DNA from: Whalleya microplaca
Lineage: Eukaryota > Ascomycota > Sordariomycetes > Xylariales > Xylariaceae
Length of the DNA stretch: 64,000 bases
Assembly (NCBI GenBank): GCA_022497155.1
Contig: MU385802.1
Coordinates: 1-64,000, forward strand
Direction: 5' to 3'
In this document: positions 22,791-35,797 of the stretch, piece by piece
How the letters are laid out: the number at the start of each line of letters is the position of its first letter
Numbering within the stretch: position 1 is the stretch's first letter
Program-made: the position numbers and the translations under genes
The notes under the pieces: model-generated
Databases searched by the model: none
What the model was told of the DNA's origin: nothing
Seen by the model: only the letters and a program-made list of their open reading frames with translations

Positions 22791-25700
22791 AAGTGAGTCG
22801 GTAGGGTATTTAGAGTGAGCCTAAGAATTAAGTCTCTCTGCTTTGAACTGGCCATAGTGTACAAGTAATGAGAAGGCGCGAACCTCATCAAGCCATTAGA
22901 CATTCCGAGCCAATAGTACTTGTCAGATTCTCTGCTAGGTGAATGCCAACTAAATGGTTCAATGGACAAGATCTCTGAGTTTCTTTTCGATGTAGAAACA
23001 ACAGTGCGATATAAGGACTTAAACCTCGTCGATAGTTGATACTGTGAGCCTGAACACGCACGCTTGGAATTGATGGCCAGCTATAGGATATGGAGAGTTT
23101 CGGTCAAAGGTACAAAATCTCACGAAGCATCCCCTATGAGAGAATCCCATCCTCACTTATACCCTCCTAGTGAGTTGATTCGGATCTAAGTAAACAGTCA
23201 TATCATTTGATAGAGGGTTTGAAAGAGAAAAAGGGGGTTTTCTTCATCAAATCGTTAGGGAGGAGTGAAGGTCTCCTACAAAGTCAACTCGACACATTAC
23301 CTTCTGACCCTTATCCATTACCCCTTCAATGATCCTGATTGACTTTATGGAAGTTGCCGTTGAAGTCAATGCTTCAAGTTCTGTACCACATGTGCAATTT
23401 TTGGATTTCATTGGTCATTGCTTGCGAAAGCGTGCCTCGTTTGAATGATGTTCTCAATGTTGCCCATTTAAGTTCGTCCTCCTTCTCGACAATATGTCGA
23501 GTAGACTATTTTTGATCTATGGCGCTTGTATCGACCCACAAGATGCACACGGAAATACCCAGTACAGGCAAGACGTAGGATCAACTATTTTCGTGCTTGC
23601 GTCAAGAGAAAGAATTTTATGTCAAGTTAATCGCCTTAATAGGGTATGTAGCAGCATTTAAGGGGGTCATAATAGGCTATAACTTGCCTATTGAAGACAC
23701 ACCATGACCATAAGCACCCAGTATTTGTTAATAGTATATATCCGATATCAACCTACCTGCTTTTCGAACAATGCTGCCATCGACTGCACTTGTAAAGCGG
23801 TGGTAACGTAGAAATCCTACCTCTATCACCGCTCAACCATTCCTCCATGGCCGTCATCAATACTGTCGAAGCTGCGCAAATGCGGAGAGTGCAAACGTAA
23901 CCCCCTTTTTTGCTGCGGCTAAGCCGCGGAAGCAGGCAGCGCAATCATGAGAACCCATGATAGTTCATTACTCTGCTCTCCTAATCTTGCAGGGGCAGAA
24001 GAGTGGTTATATTCCCATACATAGCTTGCTGTCATCGTTCTCTAGGTTGTAAACACTCTCGATATGTCGGCTTCGATCTGCTGATTGTAAAATTGCCGAC
24101 TAGGAGCTATGAAGAACTCTTTCGTTAATTCCAGGTGATATATTCGACGCTCTAATGCTCGCATCTGGTATACCATGATCATGGGAAACAGTCTAAATAT
24201 CAGCGCACTGTGACGGCGGAGCTACAGCCAGTACACAACTGAGCCAAACCGCCCAAAAGGGTATCATAATATCAAGTTCGGCGATGATATTCTTGTACTG
24301 ACCTATATGGTATGGTGTGCCCTGTCCAGGCGCACCATCCATAACTCGTACTTCAAGATCACACATGTTAGAAGCTCTAGGATATTTCGAACCGGCACTG
24401 CTGGATATGTTCCTTTACGTTATGGACCCTTGAACATCTGGAAAGGCATAATATGTGCAAAGCAACAATAGCACGCAGCTGTCTCGTAATGATCGAAACC
24501 ATGTCATCGATTCTGTTTCCAAATTGAAGGAGACTGCTATGGAGCAATCGAAGAGTGATCTATAAATATCGATAAGGTGTTGTTCTGAAGATGCCAAGTG
24601 TGCGGAGGCAGCTATCCAACAAGAATCACCATTCCGATGTGAACTCTCGCACCAACAGCATGCTGCCTGGCGCTAGGTCCCCCAACGAAACGCAGGAATG
24701 AGGCTAGGTACCTTCATGAACCTTGACTGACCAATATCAGTAAGTGTAGCTTACAGCTGGTGTTGGGACATATATAAGCGAGGCTGTAGGTAGTGTCTGC
24801 TTGGCATCACATCAACAAGCATCCATTCGAGTCGGTTGACTAATTCGTATGACCTAGGAGGCGTTGGTTGAAGGATGCGTTAGCTACGTGTGAATCTGAA
24901 GATAGCTAGTGAGCGTGAATATATATTATCTCGGATGTGATAGTTGCGCCATATATTTGCATGTCATGTCATGAGGTATGCTAGTCGAGATAGTAACGTA
25001 ACCGCTCAAGCCTGAAGAATGGAACTTTTCGAAGAACTAGAATATCCACGTTAACATCAAACCATCCTCATAATCTAACACATATGGCTTTGAACTGTGT
25101 TACCTGGCTGCGAAAACCACGATTGTCTGTGACGATGCTGTTCTTGGTTTGCGCAAGGTCAGAATATTTGAGCTATTATCACGAACAGGGTCGGTGATGG
25201 ATTAAAGCTGAATAGTCATAGAATGATGACTTTGTAGCGGGACCAGGCGCAAGTAGACGTCTAAACCTCTGAGAACGATTGCAAATTTATCGTTTACATG
25301 ATCATATTGGCTCCGTGGCAATAGTATCGACAAGCTTCGTGTAGAGAACCTGATACCCAGCACTCGATTTTCGAGGCATTGTTTTGATGACGGCTGTAAC
25401 CACTATCCTTCCAGGGCGTTCAACAACAACACGAGCCGAGTCTTGGCATAGCTTGCGCCTACGGGATGTTGGGTTCAGAGTTGGTTGAGGATAGGAAAAG
25501 GCATAGCTTAGGTAGGGTAATAACATTGTAGAAGATGCTAGAATCCATATCTACTAAAAGAGGCGGCGTTCACGGAAGAAGTTTGGACCCAACAGACGCC
25601 GAGAGCCCGGAAGAGGCGAGTCCGGGGCGTGAGCCCGCGAACTCGTGAAAGTGGACATGAGACGGGGGCATGGTGTTATAAGAGGCTGATCATCCTATGA

Positions 25701-26198
25701 CGACGTGGAGTTAAATTTAGACAGTGGCGCATGGCAGTTTGCACAAGTCTAGCCCTCTTGCTTCAACAGCGAAAGCGGTTAGGGTTAGGACAAAAGATTT
25801 TACATAGTACCTAGTAAGCGCTGGTAAATTACCTAGGTATTTTGTTAAATTGGCCGGCCGTTGGTGTCCAGTTGCATGCGCCAGCTAACCCAGCGACTTG
25901 GGTGCGCTGTCTAAGACCAACAGTTCGTCGCTTAAAATTCCTTGAAATAGGAGGCGTCATGTTGAATTCTTTTGTGGAGAGTTAGAAGTAGATAGAACGG
26001 AAATGCCTCTATTGCGAGGTAAAACATCCGTATCTCGTGCGTATAGCACTACGGACGTCAGACGGTGTAGTGTATAAGACTACTATACGTAGCGACACCA
26101 TATCGAGCCACGTGAGCACCTTATACGAATTCTGTGCTCGCCTCCCTCAATAGTGTATAGGTAGTAGTAGTCTGCCATTCAAGACTGCACTTACTAGT
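22791..26198. other. Gene-poor region
   Basis: About 3.4 kb with no convincing gene. A small minus-strand frame at 25302-25526 (74 aa, with ATG) reads somewhat like protein but matches nothing I recognise and was not called. Short TTAGGG-like text near 25778-25790 is too brief to be telomeric. Confidence 0.5.
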
Positions 26199-26573
26199 AT
26201 GATGGGGCTACTATCATCGACTCAGCCAACAGTTGTCTCGGCTAGCCGGCAGGCCTCAAAACCACTTGGGCACTTGGCAGTGTCGACGTCGAGTGGCAGA
26301 AGTGGAAAGGAAAATTTCAACGTTCCATTGCATTCATTTCTTGCGCTCCTGAGGAAAGTGCGTCATGCGGCACTCGTATTGGATGCCTAAATTAGTGAGC
26401 GAGATAGGCTATCTGACTTCCTGACCGATGCGCTCCAAGACATAAACACACCAGACCTGTGGATAGCAGCCAACACAGCATCAAAGGATCTTATCAATGG
26501 AGTGATACAATCGCTTGTTTCAACCAAGCCGTCGGAGGCTTGCACAAAGGGGTGCAATAGGCTGGCTGCATGA
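26199..26573 (+). pseudogene. Possible gene relic with one in-frame stop, family unknown
   Basis: One plus-strand frame runs 125 codons from ATG at 26199 to TGA at 26571-26573, broken only by TAA at 26388-26390. Text on both sides of the stop looks protein-like (for example LLRKVRHAALVLDA before it, ISERDRLSDFLTDALQDI after). No splice pair removing the stop could be supported. It may be the tail of a larger decayed gene, since a few further codons precede the ATG. I do not recognise the family. Confidence 0.35.
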
Positions 26574-28066
26574 ACGTCTTTTTAAACTTTGTTCTTTTGA
26601 CTTATGCTTTTGTGCTGCGAGTCAGCTATTCTCCTACTACACTGACTGTGTATGTAATGATGATTATTAGTTACAATTTTTACCTGTTTATTTTGTTTAA
26701 TAAAGTTGTTTTGACCGAACTTGAAAAAGTAGTTTGCACAGTAACGATAACGATCACTGATCTGCTCCTCCTCGGTGCTTTTGCATCTTTTACGCGTGTC
26801 TGTCTGAGACATATAGGATGTACCACAAGTAAATAAAAAGACCCCTTGTAAATAGAAGCCAAGCTTGTGGGGATCCCGAGAGAGATTGAGAGACGCTGTG
26901 ATTCGACGCACAACGGGAGAATCGATCTGGCAGCTGGGCTGCTGGGCTCTACCTTTATTAGGAGAGGACCAAGCCACACGCCAAGAATTATTTACCCAAA
27001 GGAAACTGGAGCTGAAGCAGCCGAGGATACAGGGGCTCCTCCTAGCACCTGCGCAGTTGGCGCTCGTCCAATTGTCAATTGACAAGAGCCAACCAAATAT
27101 TACTTGTTAGGTACTTAATAGGCAACTTGGCGTCTCACCACAGGAGTTACTGTACCTAACGTAAGCATGGATATTTCCCTGCTTGAGAGGTCTCAATGTG
27201 ATTGATGTACTTACATACGTGTAAGCTCTTCAATATTCCTTATCATGATAGGGTTTGCTTTCCTGTTCCATGGAGCAAACAGTGTGTGTGTTCATGTCCA
27301 TCTAATGTATATATGTTAGGGATGCACCTACCTAAACTTCCTGGGTACTTACCTACCTGCCTAGCGAATGCCCTTTTTTGGAGCTGAGCCGCAGGCAGGA
27401 GGAAGTCACGATCATCATGGAATGTTAACAGGTAACGTCACTTTTAGGGGAGGGCTGTGGGACGATTGACACATTTAAAGTGGTCCTGATCATTGAACAA
27501 GGGTCCATCACGATGTGAAGGTACATAGTATTTATGTATGGAGCAGGCGCAGCCCCAGTGCCCTGGTCAACCCGCCTGCCCGTTGGACTCTTCGCGCCCT
27601 TGATTGGTCTAGATGTCGGATCGCGCCACAAATCTCGAGCAGTCCTTGGCCGGGGCTCACCTGACGGACTAACTGCAGATGGTAGGAAAGTCGAGTCTAG
27701 CCGACAGTTCATGTCAGGGCTGGTAAGGATAGTCAGGATGCAAAGTGTGGAGACGGGGGAAGGGTCGCCCAGCCGTTGACTCGTAAATAAAATCATGCTT
27801 GTGGCTCGCGCCCTCCCTGTGAATATCTTCCCCCTAATCCACACACCTTCGTTTTCATAAAGCACATTCCTCGCTGCTGCGGCTGTTTTAACTGCTATTT
27901 CCAACCTCTCTCGTTTTTTATTCATCCACTGTTCCTGTCCTTCGTTAAATCGGAACATTTTGTCATATCTCACCTTGTAATCTATTCAACCTCCCGACAT
28001 CCCATCTCTGTCCATACAAGCATATACTCTCACCCGCATTACTCGATCTTCGAGAGCGCCGACGAG
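26574..28066. other. Intergenic upstream of the Crh gene
   Basis: No gene recognised. The last 250 bp are pyrimidine-rich, typical of a filamentous fungal promoter and leader. Confidence 0.55.
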
Positions 28067-29302
28067 ATGTTCTCCAAGCTATTCTCCACTGCTGCGGTGG
28101 TTCTAGCGACCACCCAGCTGGTGTCTGCCCAGACATACACTGACTGTGATCCTACGAAGAAGAGTGAGTTCAGCCATTTTTGCAATTGCTCATCGCCATG
28201 CTAATTCCAAATTTCAGCTTGCCCTGCCGATCCTGCGCTGGATGGTACCGTCACCGTCGACTTCACAAAGGGTGCCAACAAGTTCTTTAAGGAGGCCGAT
28301 GGTACTAAGCTTACCTACGACTCCAATGGAGCCGTTTTCACCATCAACAAGGAGACCGAGGCGCCAACCATCACCAGCACCGAGTATCTGTTCTTTGGCA
28401 AGATCGATGTCGAGGTTCAGGCCTCGACCGGCCAAGGTGTGGTTACTAGTTTCGTCCTCCAGTCCGACGACCTCGACGAGATTGACTGGGAGTGGCTCGG
28501 CGGTGATACTACCCAGGTCCAGACCAACTACTTCGGTAAGGGAGACACCACTACTTACGACCGAGGTGCCTACCACACGGTTGCCAGCCCCCAGACCCAG
28601 ACCCACACCTATTCGATTGATTGGACTAAGGATTACGTTCGATGGTCTATTGATGGCACTCAGGTCCGTGAGTTGAAGTATGCCGACGCGAAGGGTGGTA
28701 CTCGATTCCCTCAGACGCCTATGCAGGTGAAGCTCGGTACCTGGGTTGCCGGCCGCTCCGACGCGGCTGAGGGCACTGTCCAGTGGGCCGGTGGAAAGAC
28801 CGACATGTCTAAGGCCCCCTTCATTGCCAACTACAAGAGCGTTACCATCCAGAACTACAACAACGGCGTTTCCGGATCTCCCAAGCAGTACGTCTGGAAT
28901 GATGGCTCGGATGGATCCTACCAGAGCATCAAGATCGAGTCTGGCGACGGCAACGATACTACTAGCAGTAGCACTGCCAGCCCCTCCACGACCGGGTCAG
29001 CTACCGGATCATCCACGGCTACGAGCTCAGATGGAAGTAAGACTACCCTGTCAACTGTGACTTCCGCTGGCTCTAGCACAGCTTCCGGATCCGCGTCTGC
29101 CACTGGTTCTAACTCGGCCTCCGCGACAGGTGCCTCCTCCACGAGCGGCTCTGGATCTTCTGGATCTTCCTCGACTGCATCATCGACTAGCGCCGGTGCC
29201 TCGTCCTCTTCCACCAATGCGCCCGTACTGGCCGGCGCTGCTACGATGGGTTTCAGCAGTGCCGCTCTTGGTGCTTGCCTGCTGAGCGCGTTCTTCCTGT
29301 AG
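28067..29302 (+). CDS. Crh-type GH16 transglycosylase, GPI-anchored (chitin-glucan crosslinking)
   Basis: Cell-wall enzyme of the Crh1/Utr2/Crf family that transfers chitin chains onto beta-glucan. Exons 28067-28163 and 28218-29302 give 393 aa. Residues 1-21 are a signal peptide (hydrophobic core, cleavage after LVSA). The GH16 domain covers about 35-260, with the catalytic motif DEIDWEWLG: nucleophile E120, D122 and acid/base E124. From about 300 a Ser/Thr/Gly-rich stretch, likely heavily O-glycosylated, leads to a short hydrophobic C-terminus (LGACLLSAFFL) expected for GPI attachment. There is no CBM18 chitin-binding module before the catalytic domain. It resembles fungal CRH1/crf orthologues; the exact paralogue is not settled. 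Confidence 0.95.
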
Positions 29303-32300
29303 ACAGTTTAAGTTCTCATGAGCGACTAGCAATTGGCACATTTTGTTTGACAATGGCGAATCCGTGAACCGTGGTTTCCATTCTAAAGAGCCGAATATTC
29401 ATTCTTCTTGACCATCCTTAGCAAACCAGCCGAACTTGATATAGCTTTTCCGATGGACCTGTTGTCACCGGAAAAGTCGACTTGGCTCCTTACATCCATA
29501 GCAATGCTTATAATTACGGTTCAAATGGAACACGGTAGCGCAGGGGCTTGACGTCCAAGTACCAATCAACATTTGTGGCACTCCGGCGAATGGAAATGGT
29601 TGACAGGTCATCTGAAATGATTGCATGTACAGGTAGAAAAAGATGGCGAGATTTGTTTGAAGGTTTGAGCAAGGAATATATATATTAGACAATGAGGAGG
29701 GATTTCGATTGAGCTGTCATGGCCATATTGTTATCCGAGATACCAGGTAGACATAATTCTACATCATACAGAGTTAGATTTAACTTTTGCTCTACTCCGT
29801 GCTCGTGCCGTTCAACATGCAACAGTGCTATACAGAGATCACTTTGGTTCAACATTTGAACTGCTAGCTCCATTCAAAATCCCGATATGTACGTCTAATG
29901 TACTTGGAAGTTGGAGGCTTCGGTGGCTGCATCAGGTGGCGTGGGCAAATTGATATACATATATGGAAACCAACCCCCTGTTTCTGCTGTCTAATGATCC
30001 TTCGGGATCTTCAAGATCTCAAGATACGGTGCTAACCCTAATTCGAACAACTTGGGAAAGGATCGTCAGGAACGCGAGCGGAGCTCAATGAATATCAACA
30101 ACGTGATCGCATCTCGCCAATCTACATGTAATCATTCTCTCCTTTTCCGTTCAATATTCATACTGATGGAGAAACGAAAAAGGAGATGCCCATTTCGCTA
30201 TCTAGGCCACCACCATCAACAATGTGTGCTGTTATGTACTAGGCCTAGGTACCTAAGGCCTTTAGATCCCTTTTGGACTGTGCCGTCGCTCCTTTAAATT
30301 ATTAGGAATTGGGTAAGAAATTACGCGTTCTTCGCTTGCGATGAGCTGAGAGTTACGACGCGCACTATTGGAGCGCGGAAATTCATAGTCTACTCGTTAG
30401 CTGCAGTCGCTTACGGGCACGTCAATACGTACGGCGTAGGTAAGGTAGGGAGGGCCCCGGTCGATTGCGCCGGGTCAGGGTCCTAGCCTTGGTGAGTTAG
30501 GTTAGGTTAGATTGTCCGCCTCGACGGGTCGGGTCGAGCGAGTTGAGAGAAGGTTTCCTGATTAACTTTCATCTGGCATTGCATACCTAGATATGGTTCT
30601 TATTACAGGTGTTAGGGTAGCCCGGCGGTGAGAGAGTACATATACGGAGCAGGCGAGCCGAAGGGGACGACGGGGGACGGCGTAATTTCACCAAATAAGT
30701 CACGTAGCAAATGAGGCCCTTCGACGACCCGTGGTTCGAACTTCGGGGCCTGGGCTGGGATGCGGTTTAGATGGGTTCCTGCGATAAAGTTAATTTCGCG
30801 CGTACCTGCATTGGCAGGTCTGGCCAGGCAGGCCAGGCGGGGGCGTATATAGTATATACATGCATATATATATAATATAATAATCTGCGGAATATCGCGT
30901 CCGTGGGTATTCCATTCAGAGGGCGAGAAAGAATGAAAGTCGGATCGTGAACCGAGCCGTGGGGTTCGGGTTCTCGCCCTGATCGACTGGGTAGATTAGG
31001 TGGTGCAGATTCTCATAAGACCGCCTGACCGGGACCAGCTGGCCGGCGGCCAGCCTGGGGCTGCTGGGGAAGAAGGAAACCGCGTTCATCAGTCAATCAA
31101 CCCGTCCGCATCCATCGATCGCAATGCGATAATGACGCATGAATTGATTGCAATTGAACGCAGCGGCGACCCCGTGTCATCAGGTTGTCTGTTTCATCAC
31201 TCCTCGGATTTGGGCTAGCGCGCACCTCCGTCCCCCGACGCGAAACACGCAGGAGGCCGCCTTATTTGACTCCTGCATGCATTCGAGACTCGAGATAGGA
31301 TTCGGAGATAGGCTATTGGACGGAGTTCACCTATACCACATGCCTTAAGAAGGGCTATCAGTGGAGAAATTGGGCGTTTAACCTGAGACAGACAACAAGG
31401 CCTGGATTGGATGTTGTTCACTTGGGTATTAGGTAATAGCCTAGTTGACAACATGATTAGGCCAAAAGGAAGAGCTTTGTAAGATATTAAAAGCAGTGAT
31501 AGTCTACATACGAAGCTCATCTCCGTGGTCCCCTTGATTCTTCCTGATACATATGAACTCTTGGGTGCAGCGCCAAGCGGTGCACGCAGGATTCAATCGA
31601 ATAAGGCATTGATCGAATCAATTAAATCGCAAGGGAGCTTTCCGCCAATTGACGATTATACGACAACCAACCATTCAACTACTTGTTACGAAAGACCTCA
31701 GCCTGGGTTTAGCCGGAGCTGCGTACGGAGCGACTATCTTTAGTCTAACTGATGAGAGGCTGTTTGTCGGCTCGGTAGTTACGTACTTTATTGAACGCCT
31801 CAGCGGAGGATCCAGGCGGCGCTGGAGCTGTTCACGTACCATGAATATGGAGACTTGAATATACGATACCGACATAGCAGCGTGTCTCATCGCCAGTGAT
31901 CTTCCAGGTTTCGTTTGCGCTAGCTTTTCCGTATCTCGTGTGAGTGCTATTGGTATTGGGGTTGGTCAGCCTCTTGTCTTGGTCGACTTCGGCGAGCTCA
32001 GTGTTCAGGGAAGGGGATAAGGTCCGTTGAGTGATTATAAGTAGTATCCATGATTCCAAATACATTCTAAGCTGGCTCTAGTATGTACATAATACACGAG
32101 TTAGCTTATACCATCTATTATCAGGATGTAACTTTTCTATTGAAGCTCATCACTTCTTCGAAGCCATGCCAAGTTGTTCTCTTAACGCCACATCCTCTCA
32201 TAGGCCTAACGTATAACGATGGGCAAGCGATGGATGCGGATATTCGCGCTGGCCGTCACTTTGAACCCGTATTTTCAATGGTATGCTCTCTATGTCTATA

Positions 32301-34524
32301 CGAACGACATGGGATTCGTTCGCTAGTCGACCCCCCTTTTCTTGGTGCACTGCTGAGGAATCATTGTTGAGGCTTTGACAGCATATAGAGAGAAACCGTT
32401 CTTTATACACAATAAACTCGGGTGTCATACATTTGAGAGAAGAGGAGAATTCACCGAGGGAAGATATCACTGCCGACTACCTATTGACTTAGCACAAGGA
32501 GCGGGTTTCTCTACAGCAAGCAGAGTAGTGCCTGTACTACGTTTCATGCGTATACCCTCAACAGGCTTCTGCGAAGACTGATACTATTACATCCCTATTT
32601 GCGTTGCCTTGAGTGTTGATAATAGCTGCTTTCATAAAACCATCACCTGCTTGCTCTCCCACCTTACTTACGGCCGAGGGAGTCATCCTTCTCGCAGTCA
32701 TCAAGTTATTAGACCCTGATTATGAGGGTCTGTCTCCAGCACTAGTTTATACACGAGTATCATAGACATGGCGCTGCATCGTGTATGAATATAACAGCCT
32801 CATGCTCTCAACTGTTGAGAATCTGACCTCACTACGCTTAGGATGTTTCCTTGACAGATGAGTCCGAGTTTCCCTAGACTAGAGTGGTTTAGATTCCAAC
32901 TTACTAGGCATCTTTAGACTGCCACCTTTTGTGTGTCCTTGAAAAAAACGATGTACTCTATATGGTGCTTTTGCGACTCCTATCTATCATGACTACGATA
33001 TAAAAGCTGAGGCTTCTGGACGTCTGACCATAGGGAGTCAATCTATCTACCAAGTGAGATACGTGCGTTGTTCAACGTACATATCTATGCGTAGAGCCAG
33101 TCTCTGGCTCAAGCAATACCTGCTGCTGCCCGCAGCCTCCGGATCGCTGTCCTGGATCTTGACCAGACTATGGGCTTCAGATGTACCTCTACTACGACTC
33201 CCTTTCTCCAAAGAAGTACCGCTGTGGAGGTGAACCTCGAGAATGTGCAAGTAGTAGCCAAAGGGCAGGCCGAGTTGGAGTTTTGAGCTGGGACACAGGA
33301 TCATCAGATCAACGTGGAGGCGTCTGTGAGCTTCGATATCCAGTTAAACTATCCTGGGAGAAGCATCGTATAACATCTGGGAGTCTCCGGAGCATGGCGG
33401 GCGAGATCAGGTGTAGAGTGGGCCAATGTATTTACAAGCCTATGGGTATAAAGTCTCTCATTAGAAGCATGCGGACGATATGAAGGTAGAACAGGGGATG
33501 ACCGTATCTGTGATTGAATTTGTTAGTGGGTTATTGTACCTGGTTCAGGAGTAGTGACCACCTGGCTTAGGAGCAGTGACCAGGTATGAAAAAACTCACT
33601 CTGACGCTCTGCGGTGTCTACATATATTCTTGAGGGACAGAGTGATCCAATCATGAGGAGGGTGTATATACGCAATCGGTAGAAACGTTGAGGCGAGTCT
33701 AATACCTAGGTGGACTCAGGGTACCGGAATGAGCATCGTCTGTTCCACAGAACAGATATACTGTCATGTTTATCTAAGTGACAGCCTGATCATGGCTTCT
33801 CCTATAGTGACGGCGGAGGATTATATGGACATGTATACCAGTGTTCCAGGGCTCTTGATGGATGCCGTATAGATATGAGATCTATCTGACCTGGCCTGAA
33901 AAGTTGTTTAGTATTACATCTGCCCAACAGCATGTCCTAACTAGCTAATAGTATACTGAAATGTAAACCTAGAACACATGACTATATACCTATTAAAAGA
34001 GCCTGATGCCGGCTCTCTGTACCGTCATCCTATAAAGCAGCCTCCTTATACCAACAGGGCCTACACGTAGAACACGTCAAAACTTATATGATGCTACAAA
34101 GCACCATAAACAATGACTCATTAAGCTTATCCAACACCAACCAACATGAACAAAATTTCAGTGCATATATTCCTGTCATGAATAGTTTAGGTTCAGGCCC
34201 AAGACAGTCATGTTCAATACAGTTAGGGACCAACATGTACACATGCATTGATGCCTGTCCGGAGCCCCAACAATTGCCCCGCCAACCTATGCACGTCGAC
34301 AATCGTGTGATAAACAGGGATTATCTGCATATGCGACAGACATAGGTATAACTATGCTCGACCGTGATACTGCACTCTAGATCTTCTGCATGCAAGTAGT
34401 CATTGAAAGAAATTACACAATACATATTATAAACTCTAACTACGTGCCCCTATCGACCACCTTAGCATCCACTTGCTGAACACCCTCTCCTATCTCCTAT
34501 CTCCTATTTTAAATAGTACACAAA
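29303..34524. other. Gene-poor region
   Basis: About 5.2 kb with no supportable gene on either strand. It includes an AT-rich TATA-repeat tract near 30845-30890 and a 22-bp imperfect tandem duplication at 33539-33582. The final stretch before 34525 is the sirtuin upstream region. Confidence 0.55.
33539..33582. repeat. 22-bp imperfect tandem duplication
   Basis: Copies at 33539-33560 and 33561-33582 share CCTGG and AGTGACCA ends and differ at three positions, all transitions. Confidence 0.8.
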
Positions 34525-35606
34525 ATGCCCCTCGAACCCGGCAGCACCTCCCTCCCCGCCTTCCACACCACCCTCCTCAAGAGCCGGCGCATCCTCGCAC
34601 TCTGCGGCGCGGGGCTCTCCGTCCCCTCCGGGCTGCCGACGTTCCGGGGCCAGGGCCTGTGGCGGAACAAGCAGGCGCAGCTGCTGGCGACACCGAAGAC
34701 GTTCGAGACGGACCCTGACCTCGTGTGGATGTTCTACGCGGCGCGCCGCCACGCCGCGCTGCAGGTTGCGCCGAACGCGGGACACGTCGCGCTTGCGGAG
34801 CTGGCGCGGGAGATGGGGGAGGGCGGGTTTTTGTGCTTGACGCAGAATGTTGATGGTGCGTTTGTCCCGGTTCCGAGTCTCACGCTCTCCTTTTCGAGGG
34901 CAAAGGGGGCTATGGGCAAGGGAAGAAAAAGTATGCATACTGATACATATAGACAGGCCTATCCCCCCGCGCCGGGCACCCACACCCCCAACTGCGCACG
35001 CTGCACGGCTCGCTCTTCGACCTGCGGTGCAGCGCCAGCAGCTGCGCCTACGTGGAGCACAACAACACCGCCGACCCCCTCTGCGCATCGCTGGCGCCCT
35101 GGTCCGAGAACGTCCCCGCGGACCTCGAGAGGTTGCCCCTGCTGGACCCGACGGCGCCGCTGCCGCCGCGGATCCCGGCATCGGAGCTCCCGCACTGTCC
35201 GCGGTGCGGCGCACTACTGCGCCCTAGCGTCGTGCAGTTCGGCGAGGAGCTGGATGCGGGGATGTTGGAGGAGATTCGTGCCTGGATTGACGATGATGCT
35301 CCAGAGGAGAAGGAGAAGGTGGAGGAGGAGGAGGGGAAGGAGGAGGGACAGGGGAAGGAGGAGAAGGAGAAAAGGGGGGTCGATCTGGTACTGGCGATCG
35401 GCACCACGGCCGAGGTGTGGCCGGCCGCGGGCTTCATCGTGCAGGCGCGCAAACGCGGCGCCGCGCTCGCGGTCGTGAATGCGAGTCCGGACCGCCTGGG
35501 CGCGGCGCGGGATCTGAGGTTTGGCGATTTCGTGTTCATTGGCGATGCGGCGGAGTTGCTGCCTAAGATGATGGAGCCGCTCCAGGAGAAGGCCGGGGGG
35601 TCGTGA
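34525..35606 (+). CDS. Class III sirtuin (SIRT5-like NAD-dependent deacylase)
   Basis: NAD-dependent lysine deacylase. Exons 34525-34855 and 34957-35606 give 326 aa. Seen: the NAD loop CGAGLSVPSGLPTFRG (about 27-42), TQNVDGL (106-112) and catalytic His127 in TLHGS. Zinc cysteines are C135 and C140 plus a later CPRC. VVQFGE, AIGTTAEVWPA and VVNASPD mark the Rossmann fold. FYAARR supplies Tyr71 and Arg74, the Y-x-x-R pair that in SIRT5 binds succinyl and malonyl groups, so desuccinylase-type activity is plausible. An acidic Glu/Lys-rich insertion of about 25 residues, absent from the core fold, lies after the Zn module and just before VDLVLAIGTT. The coding sequence is very GC-rich. It converges with the MFS gene, 191 bp apart. 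Confidence 0.93.
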
Positions 35607-35797
35607 GATATAGGAGACCATATAGGTTGGAGAATGGGTGTCTGCTGCTGGAGGTAGATATTTGGTCCCTGTATTTCTAGAGGAACTATAAACCCCTGAG
35701 GTCTAAAGGAATTCAGCTGTCACAGTCCATCGGCACTTGAGGATTTCTGCATAAAGCAAGGCGTCATTTTCGGATGCTAATTTGATATTATGCGGCA

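Noticed and set aside
25770..25795. TTAGGG-like text that could be telomeric repeat
   Set aside because: Fewer than two full units; a similar string lies in the TCO89-like coding sequence, where it encodes Gly-Leu. No array.
27425..27973. 182-aa open frame on the minus strand
   Set aside because: No family resemblance and it covers the Crh promoter region; treated as chance.
34504..35214. 236-aa open frame on the minus strand
   Set aside because: Antisense shadow of the sirtuin gene caused by its high GC content.
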